In this document: positions 25,492 through 32,867 of the stretch, piece after piece
Layout: every line of letters starts with the position of its first letter
Position numbering within the stretch: the first letter of the stretch is position 1
Assembly: GCA_020438425.1 (NCBI GenBank)
Contig: JAGQUQ010000013.1
Location: 1-45,684, forward strand
Source of the DNA: Solirubrobacterales bacterium
Lineage (GTDB): Bacteria > Actinomycetota > Thermoleophilia > Solirubrobacterales > 70-9
DNA length: 45,684 nucleotides
Direction: 5' to 3'
Position numbers and translations under genes: made by a program
Notes under the pieces: model-generated
What the model was told of the DNA's origin: nothing
The model's input: only the letters and a program-made list of their open reading frames with translations
The model's database searches: none

Positions 25492-26280
25492 ATGAGCGAA
25501 GAGATGGCGGACGGTCCGGCCCCCGGGCATCCCGAGATCTTTCGGGTGATGGCCGACAACCCCGGTCCGATGACCCTGACCGGGACCAACACCTACCTCT
25601 ACGGTTCCGACCCCTGCTGGGTGATCGATCCCGGGCCGGAAGACGAAAAGCACGTCGCCCGGGTCAAGGCGGCGATTGACGAGCGGGGCGGGGCGGCCGG
25701 GGTTCTGCTCACCCATTCGCATGCCGACCACACCGGTGGCGTGGAGATGCTGGGTTTGCCGGTGATCGAGTTCGAGCGCGAAGCCGGGCCGAACGGAGCG
25801 GCCGAAGCGGTGGCTCACCTAAGTGAAGACCTGGACCTGGTGGCACTGTTCACTCCCGGCCATTCCGCCGACCATGTCTGCTTCCTCACCGCGCCGGGCA
25901 TTGGCGGACCCTGCTTCAGCGGCGACCTGATCCTCGGCTGGGGGTCGACCTACGTGCCGCCGGACGGGGGTTCACTGGCGGCCTATCTCAACTCGCTCCG
26001 ACAGCTTCGGGAATGGCTGCCCGGCCTGATCTGTCCGGGGCACGGACCCTGGATCACCGATCCGCAGGCCAAGATCGCCGAATACATCGAGCATCGCGAG
26101 GCCCGCGAGAACGGTCTGCTCGAAGCTCTGGCCCGGGGTGAGAGGTCACGGATGAATCTGCTCGAAGAGGTCTGGTCGGATGTTCCGGAGCAACTGCGAC
26201 CGGCCGCCAACGTGGTCATGGAGGCGCATCTCCAGAAGCTGGAGACCGAAGGCCGCCTGCCTGATGACCTCGCGGAGTAG
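25492..26280 (+). CDS. Metallo-beta-lactamase-fold hydrolase, LACTB2-like
   Basis: 262 aa from ATG 25492, preceded by GGTGGGG. The MBL fold is clear: TNTYLYG, VIDPGPEDEKHV, the metal motif LLTHSHADHTGG (HxHxDH, near residue 77), FTPGHSADHVCFL, FSGDLILGWGS and ICPGHGPWI. The C-terminal 60 residues (EHREARENGLLEAL ... RSRMNLLEEVW ... AHLQKLETEGRL) form the winged-helix extension typical of the LACTB2/ribonuclease-like branch of the family rather than glyoxalase II. Substrate unknown; nuclease or thioesterase activity are both plausible. The PPOX-like gene follows after 9 bases, so they are cotranscribed. Confidence 0.85.
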   Translation: MSEEMADGPAPGHPEIFRVMADNPGPMTLTGTNTYLYGSDPCWVIDPGPEDEKHVARVKAAIDERGGAAGVLLTHSHADHTGGVEMLGLPVIEFEREAGPNGAAEAVAHLSEDLDLVALFTPGHSADHVCFLTAPGIGGPCFSGDLILGWGSTYVPPDGGSLAAYLNSLRQLREWLPGLICPGHGPWITDPQAKIAEYIEHREARENGLLEALARGERSRMNLLEEVWSDVPEQLRPAANVVMEAHLQKLETEGRLPDDLAE

Positions 26281-26289
26281 GGTCAGCCC

Positions 26290-26763
26290 ATGGGCAACAA
26301 GCGCAGTCAGATCGAAATGAGCGAGGAAGAGATCCAGGCCTTTCTCGAAGAAGAGAGAGTCGCGATCGTCACCAGTTTCGGGCCGAGAGGCTGGCCTCAC
26401 TCGATGCCGCTCTGGTACCAGGTAACGGACGGCAGGATCCGTTCCTGGACCTTCCGCAAGTCACAGAAGGTCAAGAACCTTGAGCGGGACCCCCGGGCGA
26501 CGGTCCTGGTGGAAGCGGGATACGACGTCTATCCGGAGCTACGCGGGGTGATGTACGAAGCCGAAACGGTGATTCACGACGATCCCGAGATCGTGCTCGA
26601 TTACGGACTGGGTTCGATCGAGCGTTACTCGCCGGGCGGCGGCGAACCGGACGAGGCGATGATTGAAGCCTTTCGTGCCCAGGCGGCCAAACGGGTGGTG
26701 CTCGAGTTCATCCCGGTGCACACCGTGACCTGGGATCACCGCAAGCTCGGAGGGGTGTACTAG
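26290..26763 (+). CDS. PPOX-class flavin/F420-binding split-barrel protein
   Basis: 157 aa. The N-terminal pattern SEEEIQAFLEEERVAIVTSFGPRGWPHSMPLWYQV and the core SQKVKNLERDPRATVLVE are typical of pyridoxamine-5'-phosphate-oxidase-like proteins, many of which in actinobacteria bind F420 or FMN and reduce small molecules. The cofactor and substrate cannot be told from sequence. The C-terminus (VHTVTWDHRKLGGVY) also fits the family. It overlaps by four bases at its stop with the convergent GT2 gene (stop at 26760). An AGGGT element precedes the ATG. Confidence 0.82.
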   Translation: MGNKRSQIEMSEEEIQAFLEEERVAIVTSFGPRGWPHSMPLWYQVTDGRIRSWTFRKSQKVKNLERDPRATVLVEAGYDVYPELRGVMYEAETVIHDDPEIVLDYGLGSIERYSPGGGEPDEAMIEAFRAQAAKRVVLEFIPVHTVTWDHRKLGGVY

Positions 26764-27716
26764 CGCGGCTTGTCGCGACTGCGGCGGGCCAGGCGGACCT
26801 GGAAGTGGCGGCGGAGGCTGGCCGGTTCGAGTTGGTCGAGCGGTGCCTCGAGTCGCAGGTCACCGGCTGACCGCCAACCGTCGATTCTTCCCGCAAGCCC
26901 GGCTGGCGTCTGGTCGGCGACCAGTTGGGCGAGTCCGGCCAGTGTGTCGCTGACGGTTACCTTAAAGGCCAGGGCGGGGTGGCGCATGATTCCGTACTTC
27001 CGCAGAAGGTAGCCCCGGCTGAACCCGGTCTGGCGGTACTTGGCGGCGGCCTTGCGGCCGAGTGTGGCCGACCCTTCGTGGATCGCGCGGGCATCTGGCG
27101 CAAGACGGCAGGAGTGGCCGGCCAGGCGCATCCTGAGGACGAGGTCAAGATCTTCGTAGTAGAGGAAGATCCGTTCGTCAAAGCCGCCGACCTGATTGAA
27201 AGCTTCACGATCGAAGAGTGCCGCGCCCCCGGTCGGTCCGAGCGGGTCGGCGGCAGTGTCCAGACGGGTTGCTGGTTCGCCGGTCAGGTAATCCCATGCG
27301 GTCAGGGTCCGGTCGCAGGAGATGCCGGCCGAATCGATTCGGGCTGGGTTGCCGGCCCTGAGCAGGACCCCGGCAACCATCGCTGCGTTGCTCTCCCGCC
27401 GGGTATCGATTAGACTTTCGACGAAATCGGGATTTGGAACGGCGTCGTCATTCAGAAAGATGAGCGGGCCGGAGCCACGCTCGGTGACCGCATGATTCAG
27501 AGCGGATCCGAATCCCAGATTCCGCCCTCCAAAGCCAATTCGGACCACCTCAGGGAACCGGTTGCCGAGCAATTGAGCGCACCCTTCGCCGGGGCCGTTG
27601 TCGGCCACTACCACCTCAAAATCGGCCGTCTGGGCTTGAAGGGCGGTCAGGCAGGTGGCGAGGCGGTCGCCGCCTTGCAGGGTCGGGATGTAGACGGTCG
27701 GGGTGGGCAGAGGCAT
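26760..27716 (-). CDS. Glycosyltransferase family 2, rhamnosyltransferase-like
   Basis: 318 aa GT-A fold inverting transferase. Features: TVYIPTLQGGDRLATCLTAL at the N-terminus, VVVADNGPGEG, NLGFGSALNHAV, the metal-binding NDDAVPNPDFV near residue 90, TGGAALFDREAFNQVGGFDERIFLYYEDLDLVLRMRLAG (acceptor region with the ED motif) and CRLAPDARAIHEGS. This is the pattern of the WbbL/rhamnosyltransferase group, and the rml operon starts just 21 bases away in the other direction, so dTDP-rhamnose is a reasonable donor. The acceptor is unknown. ATG 27716 faces the rmlA start, so the two promoters must overlap. Confidence 0.88.
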   Translation of the reverse strand: MPLPTPTVYIPTLQGGDRLATCLTALQAQTADFEVVVADNGPGEGCAQLLGNRFPEVVRIGFGGRNLGFGSALNHAVTERGSGPLIFLNDDAVPNPDFVESLIDTRRESNAAMVAGVLLRAGNPARIDSAGISCDRTLTAWDYLTGEPATRLDTAADPLGPTGGAALFDREAFNQVGGFDERIFLYYEDLDLVLRMRLAGHSCRLAPDARAIHEGSATLGRKAAAKYRQTGFSRGYLLRKYGIMRHPALAFKVTVSDTLAGLAQLVADQTPAGLAGRIDGWRSAGDLRLEAPLDQLEPASLRRHFQVRLARRSRDKPR

Positions 27717-27722
27717 TCAGGA

Positions 27723-27728
27723 TATTCT
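27723..27728 (+). promoter_or_regulatory. Candidate -10 box of a leaderless rmlA transcript
   Basis: TATTCT ends 9 bases before ATG 27738, within the 21-base gap between divergent start codons. No Shine-Dalgarno sequence precedes the rmlA ATG. Both facts suggest a leaderless rml message. No clear -35 is seen. Confidence 0.35.
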
Positions 27729-27737
27729 TGACCATTC

Positions 27738-28811
27738 ATGACCGAGATCAAGGGTCTGATCCTCTCGGGCGGTTCCGGAACGCGGTTGCGCCCGATCACC
27801 CACACCTACGCCAAGCAACTCGTCCCCGTGGCGAACAAGCCCGTGCTCTTCTACGGGATCGAGGCGCTGGTCGAAGCCGGAGTCACGGACATCGGCATCA
27901 TCATCGCCCCCCACACGGGTGACGAGGTGCGCGAAGCGGTCGGCGATGGATCCGATTTCGGAGCGAAGGTCACCTACATCGAACAGGCCGAGCCGGCCGG
28001 GCTCGCCCACGCCGTGCTCACCGCCGAGCACTTCCTCGGCGGTTCTTCCTTCGTCATGTACCTCGGTGACAACCTGCTCCGGGACGGGGTGCCGGGACTG
28101 GTCGAGCGGTTCCGGGCCGAATCTCCCGACGCGATGATCCTCCTGACCCGGGTCGAGGACCCAACCGCCTTCGGTGTGGCCGAACTCGATGAGGGAAGGG
28201 TGGTCCGCCTGGTCGAGAAGCCGGAGAACCCGCCGTCGGACATGGCCCTGGTCGGCGTGTATCTCTTCTCCCCGGCGATCTTCGACGCGGCGAAAAAGCT
28301 TGAACCCTCCGAACGCGGTGAACTCGAAATCACCGAAGCGATCCAGACCCTGATCGACGACGGATGCGAAGTGCGCTCCGAAGTAGTCAATGGCTGGTGG
28401 AAGGACACCGGCCAGCTGGCCGACATGCTTGAAGCCAACCGGCTCGTGCTCGAAGACATAGAAACGAGACTTGACGGCCAGGTCGAGAACTCGAAGGTCG
28501 AAGGCAGGGTGATCCTCGAAGAGGGCGCGGTTCTGCGCGACTCCCTGGTCAGGGGTCCGGCGGTGATCGGCAGAGGAGCCGTTATCGAAGGTGCCTACAT
28601 CGGTCCCTACACCTCGATTGGTGATCAGGTCAGGGTCGTCAACTCCGAGATCGAGCACTCGATCCTGCTGGCCGGTTCATCGGTCGAGAACCTGGGCGCG
28701 CGAATCGAGGCCAGCCTGCTCGGCCGCGAAGTGAGGGTTACCCGCAGCGACTCGCTGCCGAAGACCATGCAGCTCCTGGTCGGCGATCGCGCCGAGATCG
28801 AGATCGTCTGA
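27738..28811 (+). CDS. rmlA: Glucose-1-phosphate thymidylyltransferase, long form
   Basis: 357 aa. It makes dTDP-glucose from glucose-1-phosphate and dTTP, the first step to dTDP-L-rhamnose. The nucleotidyltransferase core has ILSGGSGTRLRPIT (residues 8-21), KQLVPVANKPVLFYGI, MYLGDNLL and VEKPENPPSDMALVGVY. After residue 250 there is a left-handed beta-helix extension (VILEEGAVLRDSLVRGPAVI ... IEGAYIGPYTSIGD), so this is the long, StrD-like actinobacterial form rather than the roughly 290 aa enterobacterial one. It heads the rmlA-rmlD-rmlB-rmlC operon, with its stop overlapping the next ATG by one base. Confidence 0.93.
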   Translation: MTEIKGLILSGGSGTRLRPITHTYAKQLVPVANKPVLFYGIEALVEAGVTDIGIIIAPHTGDEVREAVGDGSDFGAKVTYIEQAEPAGLAHAVLTAEHFLGGSSFVMYLGDNLLRDGVPGLVERFRAESPDAMILLTRVEDPTAFGVAELDEGRVVRLVEKPENPPSDMALVGVYLFSPAIFDAAKKLEPSERGELEITEAIQTLIDDGCEVRSEVVNGWWKDTGQLADMLEANRLVLEDIETRLDGQVENSKVEGRVILEEGAVLRDSLVRGPAVIGRGAVIEGAYIGPYTSIGDQVRVVNSEIEHSILLAGSSVENLGARIEASLLGREVRVTRSDSLPKTMQLLVGDRAEIEIV

Positions 28812-29665
28812 TGAAGATCTCGGTGCTCGGGGCCGGCGGCATGCTCGGTCATGACGTGACGCTGGCCGCCACCAACGAAGGCCACGAAGTCCACGGGTAT
28901 GGCCACTCCGAGGTGGACATCACCGATCCGGATCAGGTCGGCCGGAGGCTACGGCTCGACCGGCCCGACGCGGTAATCAACTGCGCCGCCTGGACCGACG
29001 TCGACGGTGCCGAGGACGAGCCGGAAGGTGCGATGGCGGTGAACGGAACCGGGGCCGGCGTCGTTGCCGAGGCGGCCGCCGCGGTTGACGCCAAGGTTCT
29101 CTACGTCTCCAGCGACTACGTCTTCGACGGCAGCAAGACCACGCCCTACCTGGAGACCGACCAGACCGGTCCGATCTCCTCCTACGGCACCTCGAAGCTG
29201 GCCGGCGAGGTCGCGACGATGAACGCCAACCGGCGCTGTTTCGTGGTCCGTTCCTCCTGGCTTTTCGGCATCAACGGCAGCAACTTCGTCGACACGATGA
29301 TCCGGCTCGGCTCGACCCAGAAGCAGGTGCTGGTGGTCAGCGACCAGATCGGCTGCCCGACCTACACCTGGCATCTCGCCTACGGCCTGGTCCGGCTGCT
29401 CGACTCCGACGCCTACGGGATCCACCACATGGCCGGCGGCGGAAGCTGCTCCTGGTACGACTTCGCGAGGGAGATCTTCCGGCTTTCGGAGATGGAAGTG
29501 ACCACCCTTTCGGCCACCACCGAGATGTTCAACGCAAAAGCTCCCCGGCCGGCCTGGTCGGTTCTCGAGAGCGCGGCCGAGCATGCGATCACCCTGCCGG
29601 ACTGGCAGGAGGGCCTCGCCGCCTACCTCGAGCAGAGGCGCAGCCGGGAAGAGGCTTCGGCATGA
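28811..29665 (+). CDS. rmlD: dTDP-4-dehydrorhamnose reductase
   Basis: 284 aa, normal length. It reduces dTDP-4-keto-L-rhamnose to dTDP-L-rhamnose, the last step of the pathway. Motifs: ISVLGAGGMLGHDV (NAD(P)-binding), INCAAWTDVDGAE, YVSSDYVFDG, ISSYGTSKLAGE (YxxxK) and RSSWLFG, all diagnostic of RmlD. It overlaps rmlA by one base and rmlB by four, so it is translationally coupled in the operon. Confidence 0.95.
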   Translation: MKISVLGAGGMLGHDVTLAATNEGHEVHGYGHSEVDITDPDQVGRRLRLDRPDAVINCAAWTDVDGAEDEPEGAMAVNGTGAGVVAEAAAAVDAKVLYVSSDYVFDGSKTTPYLETDQTGPISSYGTSKLAGEVATMNANRRCFVVRSSWLFGINGSNFVDTMIRLGSTQKQVLVVSDQIGCPTYTWHLAYGLVRLLDSDAYGIHHMAGGGSCSWYDFAREIFRLSEMEVTTLSATTEMFNAKAPRPAWSVLESAAEHAITLPDWQEGLAAYLEQRRSREEASA

Positions 29666-30654
29666 GACTGCTGGTTACCGGGGGAGCCGGTTTCATCGGC
29701 TCGAACTTCGTTCATCACATGGTCGAATCCGGCCGGGGTGACGGCATCGTCGTGCTCGACAAGCTGACCTACGCCGGCCGTCCGGAGAACCTCGAAGGGC
29801 TCGGGGTCGAACTGGTCGAGGGCGACATCTGCGACCGCGAACTGGTCCGCGAACTGGTCGGCCGGTCGGATGCGGTGATCAACTTCGCCGCCGAGTCGCA
29901 TGTCGACCGCTCGATCGAATCCCCCGGCGAGTTCATCACGACCGATGTCTTCGGCACCTTCGTCCTGCTCGAAGCGGCCCGGGATGCCGGGATCAGGCAC
30001 CTCCAGATCTCGACCGATGAGGTCTACGGCTCGATCGACGAAGGATCCTTCACCGAGGCATCGCCGATCGTGCCCTCGTCCCCCTACTCGGCCTCGAAGG
30101 CGGGTGGCGACCTGATCGTCGGGGCCTTCCAGCACACCTACGGAGCCGACACCCTGATCGCCCGCGCCTCCAACAACTACGGTCCCCGCCAGCATCCCGA
30201 GAAGCTGATCCCGCTGGCCGTGCTGAACGCGCTCCACGGCGATCCGATCCCGGTTTACGGCGACGGCAGCCAGGTCCGCAACTGGCTTTTCGTGAGGGAC
30301 TTCTGCACCGCGATCGAGCAGGTTCTGGCCAGCGGCGAGGCGGGGCAGGTCTACAACGTCGGCGGCCCGGACGAGCTGCCGAACATCGAAGTGGTGAAGA
30401 TCATCCTCGAGCTGACCGGCCAGGACGAGTCGCTGATCACCCACGTCGGGGACCGGCTCGGCCACGACGTCCGCTACTCGCTCGCCTCGAAGAAGACCGA
30501 AGGGCTCGGCTGGCAGGCCGCGGTCGGCTTCCGGGAGGGGATCGCCCGCACGGTCGAGTGGTACCGGGAGAACGAGGCGTGGTGGGGTCCGCTCCGTTCC
30601 GGCGAGTACCGCGAGTACTACCAGCGCCAGTACGGCCAGGCGCTTTCCGACTGA
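29662..30654 (+). CDS. rmlB: dTDP-glucose 4,6-dehydratase
   Basis: 330 aa. It converts dTDP-glucose to dTDP-4-keto-6-deoxyglucose with bound NAD+. Signatures are LLVTGGAGFIGSNFVHHM at the N-terminus, NFAAESHVDRSIESP, ISTDEVYGSID (with the catalytic Asp-Glu pair), PYSASKAGGD (YxxxK), NNYGPRQHPEKLIP and RNWLFVRDFC. These are essentially invariant in RmlB. The start overlaps rmlD by four bases (ATGA), and rmlC follows 2 bases after the stop. Confidence 0.96.
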   Translation: MRLLVTGGAGFIGSNFVHHMVESGRGDGIVVLDKLTYAGRPENLEGLGVELVEGDICDRELVRELVGRSDAVINFAAESHVDRSIESPGEFITTDVFGTFVLLEAARDAGIRHLQISTDEVYGSIDEGSFTEASPIVPSSPYSASKAGGDLIVGAFQHTYGADTLIARASNNYGPRQHPEKLIPLAVLNALHGDPIPVYGDGSQVRNWLFVRDFCTAIEQVLASGEAGQVYNVGGPDELPNIEVVKIILELTGQDESLITHVGDRLGHDVRYSLASKKTEGLGWQAAVGFREGIARTVEWYRENEAWWGPLRSGEYREYYQRQYGQALSD

Positions 30655-30656
30655 CC

Positions 30657-31205
30657 GTGGCGACCCGGCTCGAAACCGGCCTCGACGGCCTCGCCCTGAT
30701 CGAACCGCAGGTCTTCGGTGACGAGCGCGGCTTCTTCGTCGAGACCTTCAGCCGGGATGCCTGGCGGGAGCTCGGGGTGGAGGCGGACTTCGTCCAGCAC
30801 AACCACTCGCGTTCCTCGAAGGGAACCCTGCGCGGGCTCCACTTCCAGACCACACCGGGCCAGGCCAAGCTGATGCGCTGCCCCCGGGGAAAGATCTTCG
30901 ACGTGGCCGTCGACCTGCGCCGCGACTCGCCCACCTACGGCAAGTGGGAGGGCTACCTGCTCGACGACGAGAAGCATCATCAGCTCTACGTGCCGGTCGG
31001 TTTCGCACACGGCTTCTGCGTGCTTTCCGAGACCGCCGATGTGACCTACCTGGTTTCCAGTCTTTATGACCCGGCCACCGAGATGGGTATTCGCTGGGAT
31101 GACCCGGAAGTCGGGGTCGAGTGGCCGGTCAGCGAACCGCTGCTTTCGCAGCGCGACATCGAAGCCCCCACCCTGGCCGAGATCGCCGGCGACCTGCCCT
31201 GGTAG
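30657..31205 (+). CDS. rmlC: dTDP-4-dehydrorhamnose 3,5-epimerase
   Basis: 182 aa from GTG 30657, the standard RmlC length; a longer upstream extension of the frame would run through rmlB and is not protein-like. Cupin-fold epimerase with the landmarks LALIEPQVFGDERGFFVETF, QHNHSRSSKGTLRGLHFQ (the HNxS...LRGLHxQ active-site block with the catalytic His), GKIFDVAVDLRRDSPTYGKW and YVPVGFAHGFCVLS. It is the third enzyme of the pathway and the last gene of the operon, so the window encodes complete dTDP-L-rhamnose synthesis. It is followed by a convergent glycosidase gene after 30 bases. Confidence 0.95.
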   Translation: MATRLETGLDGLALIEPQVFGDERGFFVETFSRDAWRELGVEADFVQHNHSRSSKGTLRGLHFQTTPGQAKLMRCPRGKIFDVAVDLRRDSPTYGKWEGYLLDDEKHHQLYVPVGFAHGFCVLSETADVTYLVSSLYDPATEMGIRWDDPEVGVEWPVSEPLLSQRDIEAPTLAEIAGDLPW

Positions 31206-31235
31206 GCAGGCCGCCGGGTCACTCGAAAGTGTTGA

Positions 31236-32744
31236 TCAGCCGAAGGGCGGCTGGTAGCGCTTCGGGGTCTTCCAGAGACCGAAGGCGACCGAGGCCTTGC
31301 CGCCGCGTATCTTCGCGTAGGCGGCACCCTTGGCGGTGAATCCGCGCTTGCGGACGAGCCCGGTGAAGATGCCGTTCTCGTTGGCCGTGGTGGTACCGAT
31401 CTTCGTGAAGCCACCGCGGGCTCCACGCCGGGCGAAGAGGTCGATGGTGGCCGGCTTGCTGTTCGGGGTGCGGCCCCAGAAGCTCACTCCCTGCTTGCCG
31501 GCGAGCTTGGCGTAGAACGGGTAGCGGTAAGCCTGGAGGACCTTCTTCGGCTTGTCGTTGGCGATCGACCCGGCCCGGAGGTAGAGACCCGACTGGAAGG
31601 TCCAGGCCCACTTGCCGGGCCCCTTGGGCTGGTCGCGAAGACCGAACCAGAGCATGGTTGAGACGTTCGCCTTGTACATCAGGTACATCGCTTCGGCGAC
31701 CCAGCGGGTCTGCAGGGCCGGCGGCAATCCGCCCGGATCGGGCGGGCTCGAGTCCCAGCTGAACTCGGTTACCCAGAGCTCGGGCTTGCCGTTCTTGCCG
31801 GAAACCTTGCCGGCCCGGGTGGCGGCCGTCAAGAGCTTCTGAAGCCGGGGCAGGGCGGCGACAGACATGTCATCGCCCCGGGTGGGCAGATGGGCCGGTT
31901 CGCCGGTGGTGTAGGGATGGATCGCCCAGACATCGGCCTTGACCTTGAAGTTGCAGCCGGCGATCGGGCGCGGGTTCCTGAAAGTGCCGGTCATGCAGAG
32001 GGCGCGTCGGGTGAAGTCCAGGGGCGCGATCGAGAGGCCCTTCTTGCCGTTCGGCGCCAGGCCTGCGGCGATAACCGTGTTCGAATCGTCAACCCCGTGA
32101 ATTGCCTCGTAGAACGGGTTGAGGATCTTGCGGTACTCGTAGGGCGCGAGCGGGGCGTTGCCCTTGAACATCGGCTTGTAGAACTGGCCGAAGTTCGGTT
32201 CGACCCAGGCCTGCCAGTACCGGACCCGGGGCAGGGTGCCTTCGCCGTTTCCGGGATCGAAGGTGCCGCTGTACCGCTCGGCGGCCGCCGTGGCGAAATT
32301 CGCGAAGTCGGCCGGCCTCGGGGAACACTCGCCGAGGTTCTTGCAGGCGTCGATGCGGGCCCAGCGCGGAGCGCCGACCACCGAGAAGGCGACTTCCATG
32401 CCCCGGGCATCGGCCTTGCGGACGATCCGGTCGAAAGTGCCCCAGTGGTAATACGAGCTGCCCGGGTCGGTGGCATCGAAGGGCTCAAGCTCGGTTCCGG
32501 GCTTCTGCGCCGAATCGCCGTCGTCGATGATCCAGCGCCAGTAAAGGTTGTTCTTGATTATCTTCGTTCCCGCGCCGGCCGCGCGGTCGAAGGCTTCATC
32601 GGATCCATGCTCGAAGGCCTCGGCATCGACGAGACCGGTGGTGAAGGAACGCGCGGCGTCGGCTCGCGCCGTGAAGGTTGCGAGTCCGATCATGCTGATC
32701 AGCAGAAAAGCGAGCAGCAATGCGCGATTGGGGATTGCGAGCAA
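31236..32744 (-). CDS. Secreted clan GH-A glycosidase, GH39/PslG-like
   Basis: 502 aa from TTG 32744, preceded by AAAGGA. A signal peptide (NRALLLAFLLISMIGLATFTARADA) is followed by a TIM barrel with RYWQAWVEPNFGQFY (acid/base Glu near residue 182) and LWVTEFSWDSSPPDPGG (nucleophile Glu near 327). The last 110 residues (FTKIGTTTANENGIFTGLVR and flanks) look like a beta-sandwich accessory domain. It is more distant from the tandem pair at 8742-11068 than they are from each other. It lies immediately downstream of the second ligase/TPR gene on the other side of a 112-base gap, recreating the gene set of the first locus. An extracellular glycan-editing role is inferred. Confidence 0.8.
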   Translation of the reverse strand: MLAIPNRALLLAFLLISMIGLATFTARADAARSFTTGLVDAEAFEHGSDEAFDRAAGAGTKIIKNNLYWRWIIDDGDSAQKPGTELEPFDATDPGSSYYHWGTFDRIVRKADARGMEVAFSVVGAPRWARIDACKNLGECSPRPADFANFATAAAERYSGTFDPGNGEGTLPRVRYWQAWVEPNFGQFYKPMFKGNAPLAPYEYRKILNPFYEAIHGVDDSNTVIAAGLAPNGKKGLSIAPLDFTRRALCMTGTFRNPRPIAGCNFKVKADVWAIHPYTTGEPAHLPTRGDDMSVAALPRLQKLLTAATRAGKVSGKNGKPELWVTEFSWDSSPPDPGGLPPALQTRWVAEAMYLMYKANVSTMLWFGLRDQPKGPGKWAWTFQSGLYLRAGSIANDKPKKVLQAYRYPFYAKLAGKQGVSFWGRTPNSKPATIDLFARRGARGGFTKIGTTTANENGIFTGLVRKRGFTAKGAAYAKIRGGKASVAFGLWKTPKRYQPPFG

Positions 32745-32851
32745 GTTGTCCTTTCGGAGGGGTCAGGCAATGCCTGGAAGCTTGAGGTGCCGGGCGTTAC
32801 TCATGTATTGGAACATCCGGCAAGCCAGAAAGTAGCGAACGGGATGCCTTC

Positions 32852-32867
32852 GGTCTTCAGGAAGACC
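32852..32867. terminator. Hairpin spanning the stop codon of the second ligase gene
   Basis: GGTCTT (32852-32857) pairs with AAGACC (32862-32867) around CAGG, and the minus-strand stop codon (32857-32859) is inside it. No T tract follows. The first ligase gene also has a hairpin over its stop codon (13651-13673). It may terminate, or partly separate, the ligase transcript from the glycosidase gene downstream. The remaining 112-base gap shows no clear promoter. Confidence 0.35.
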
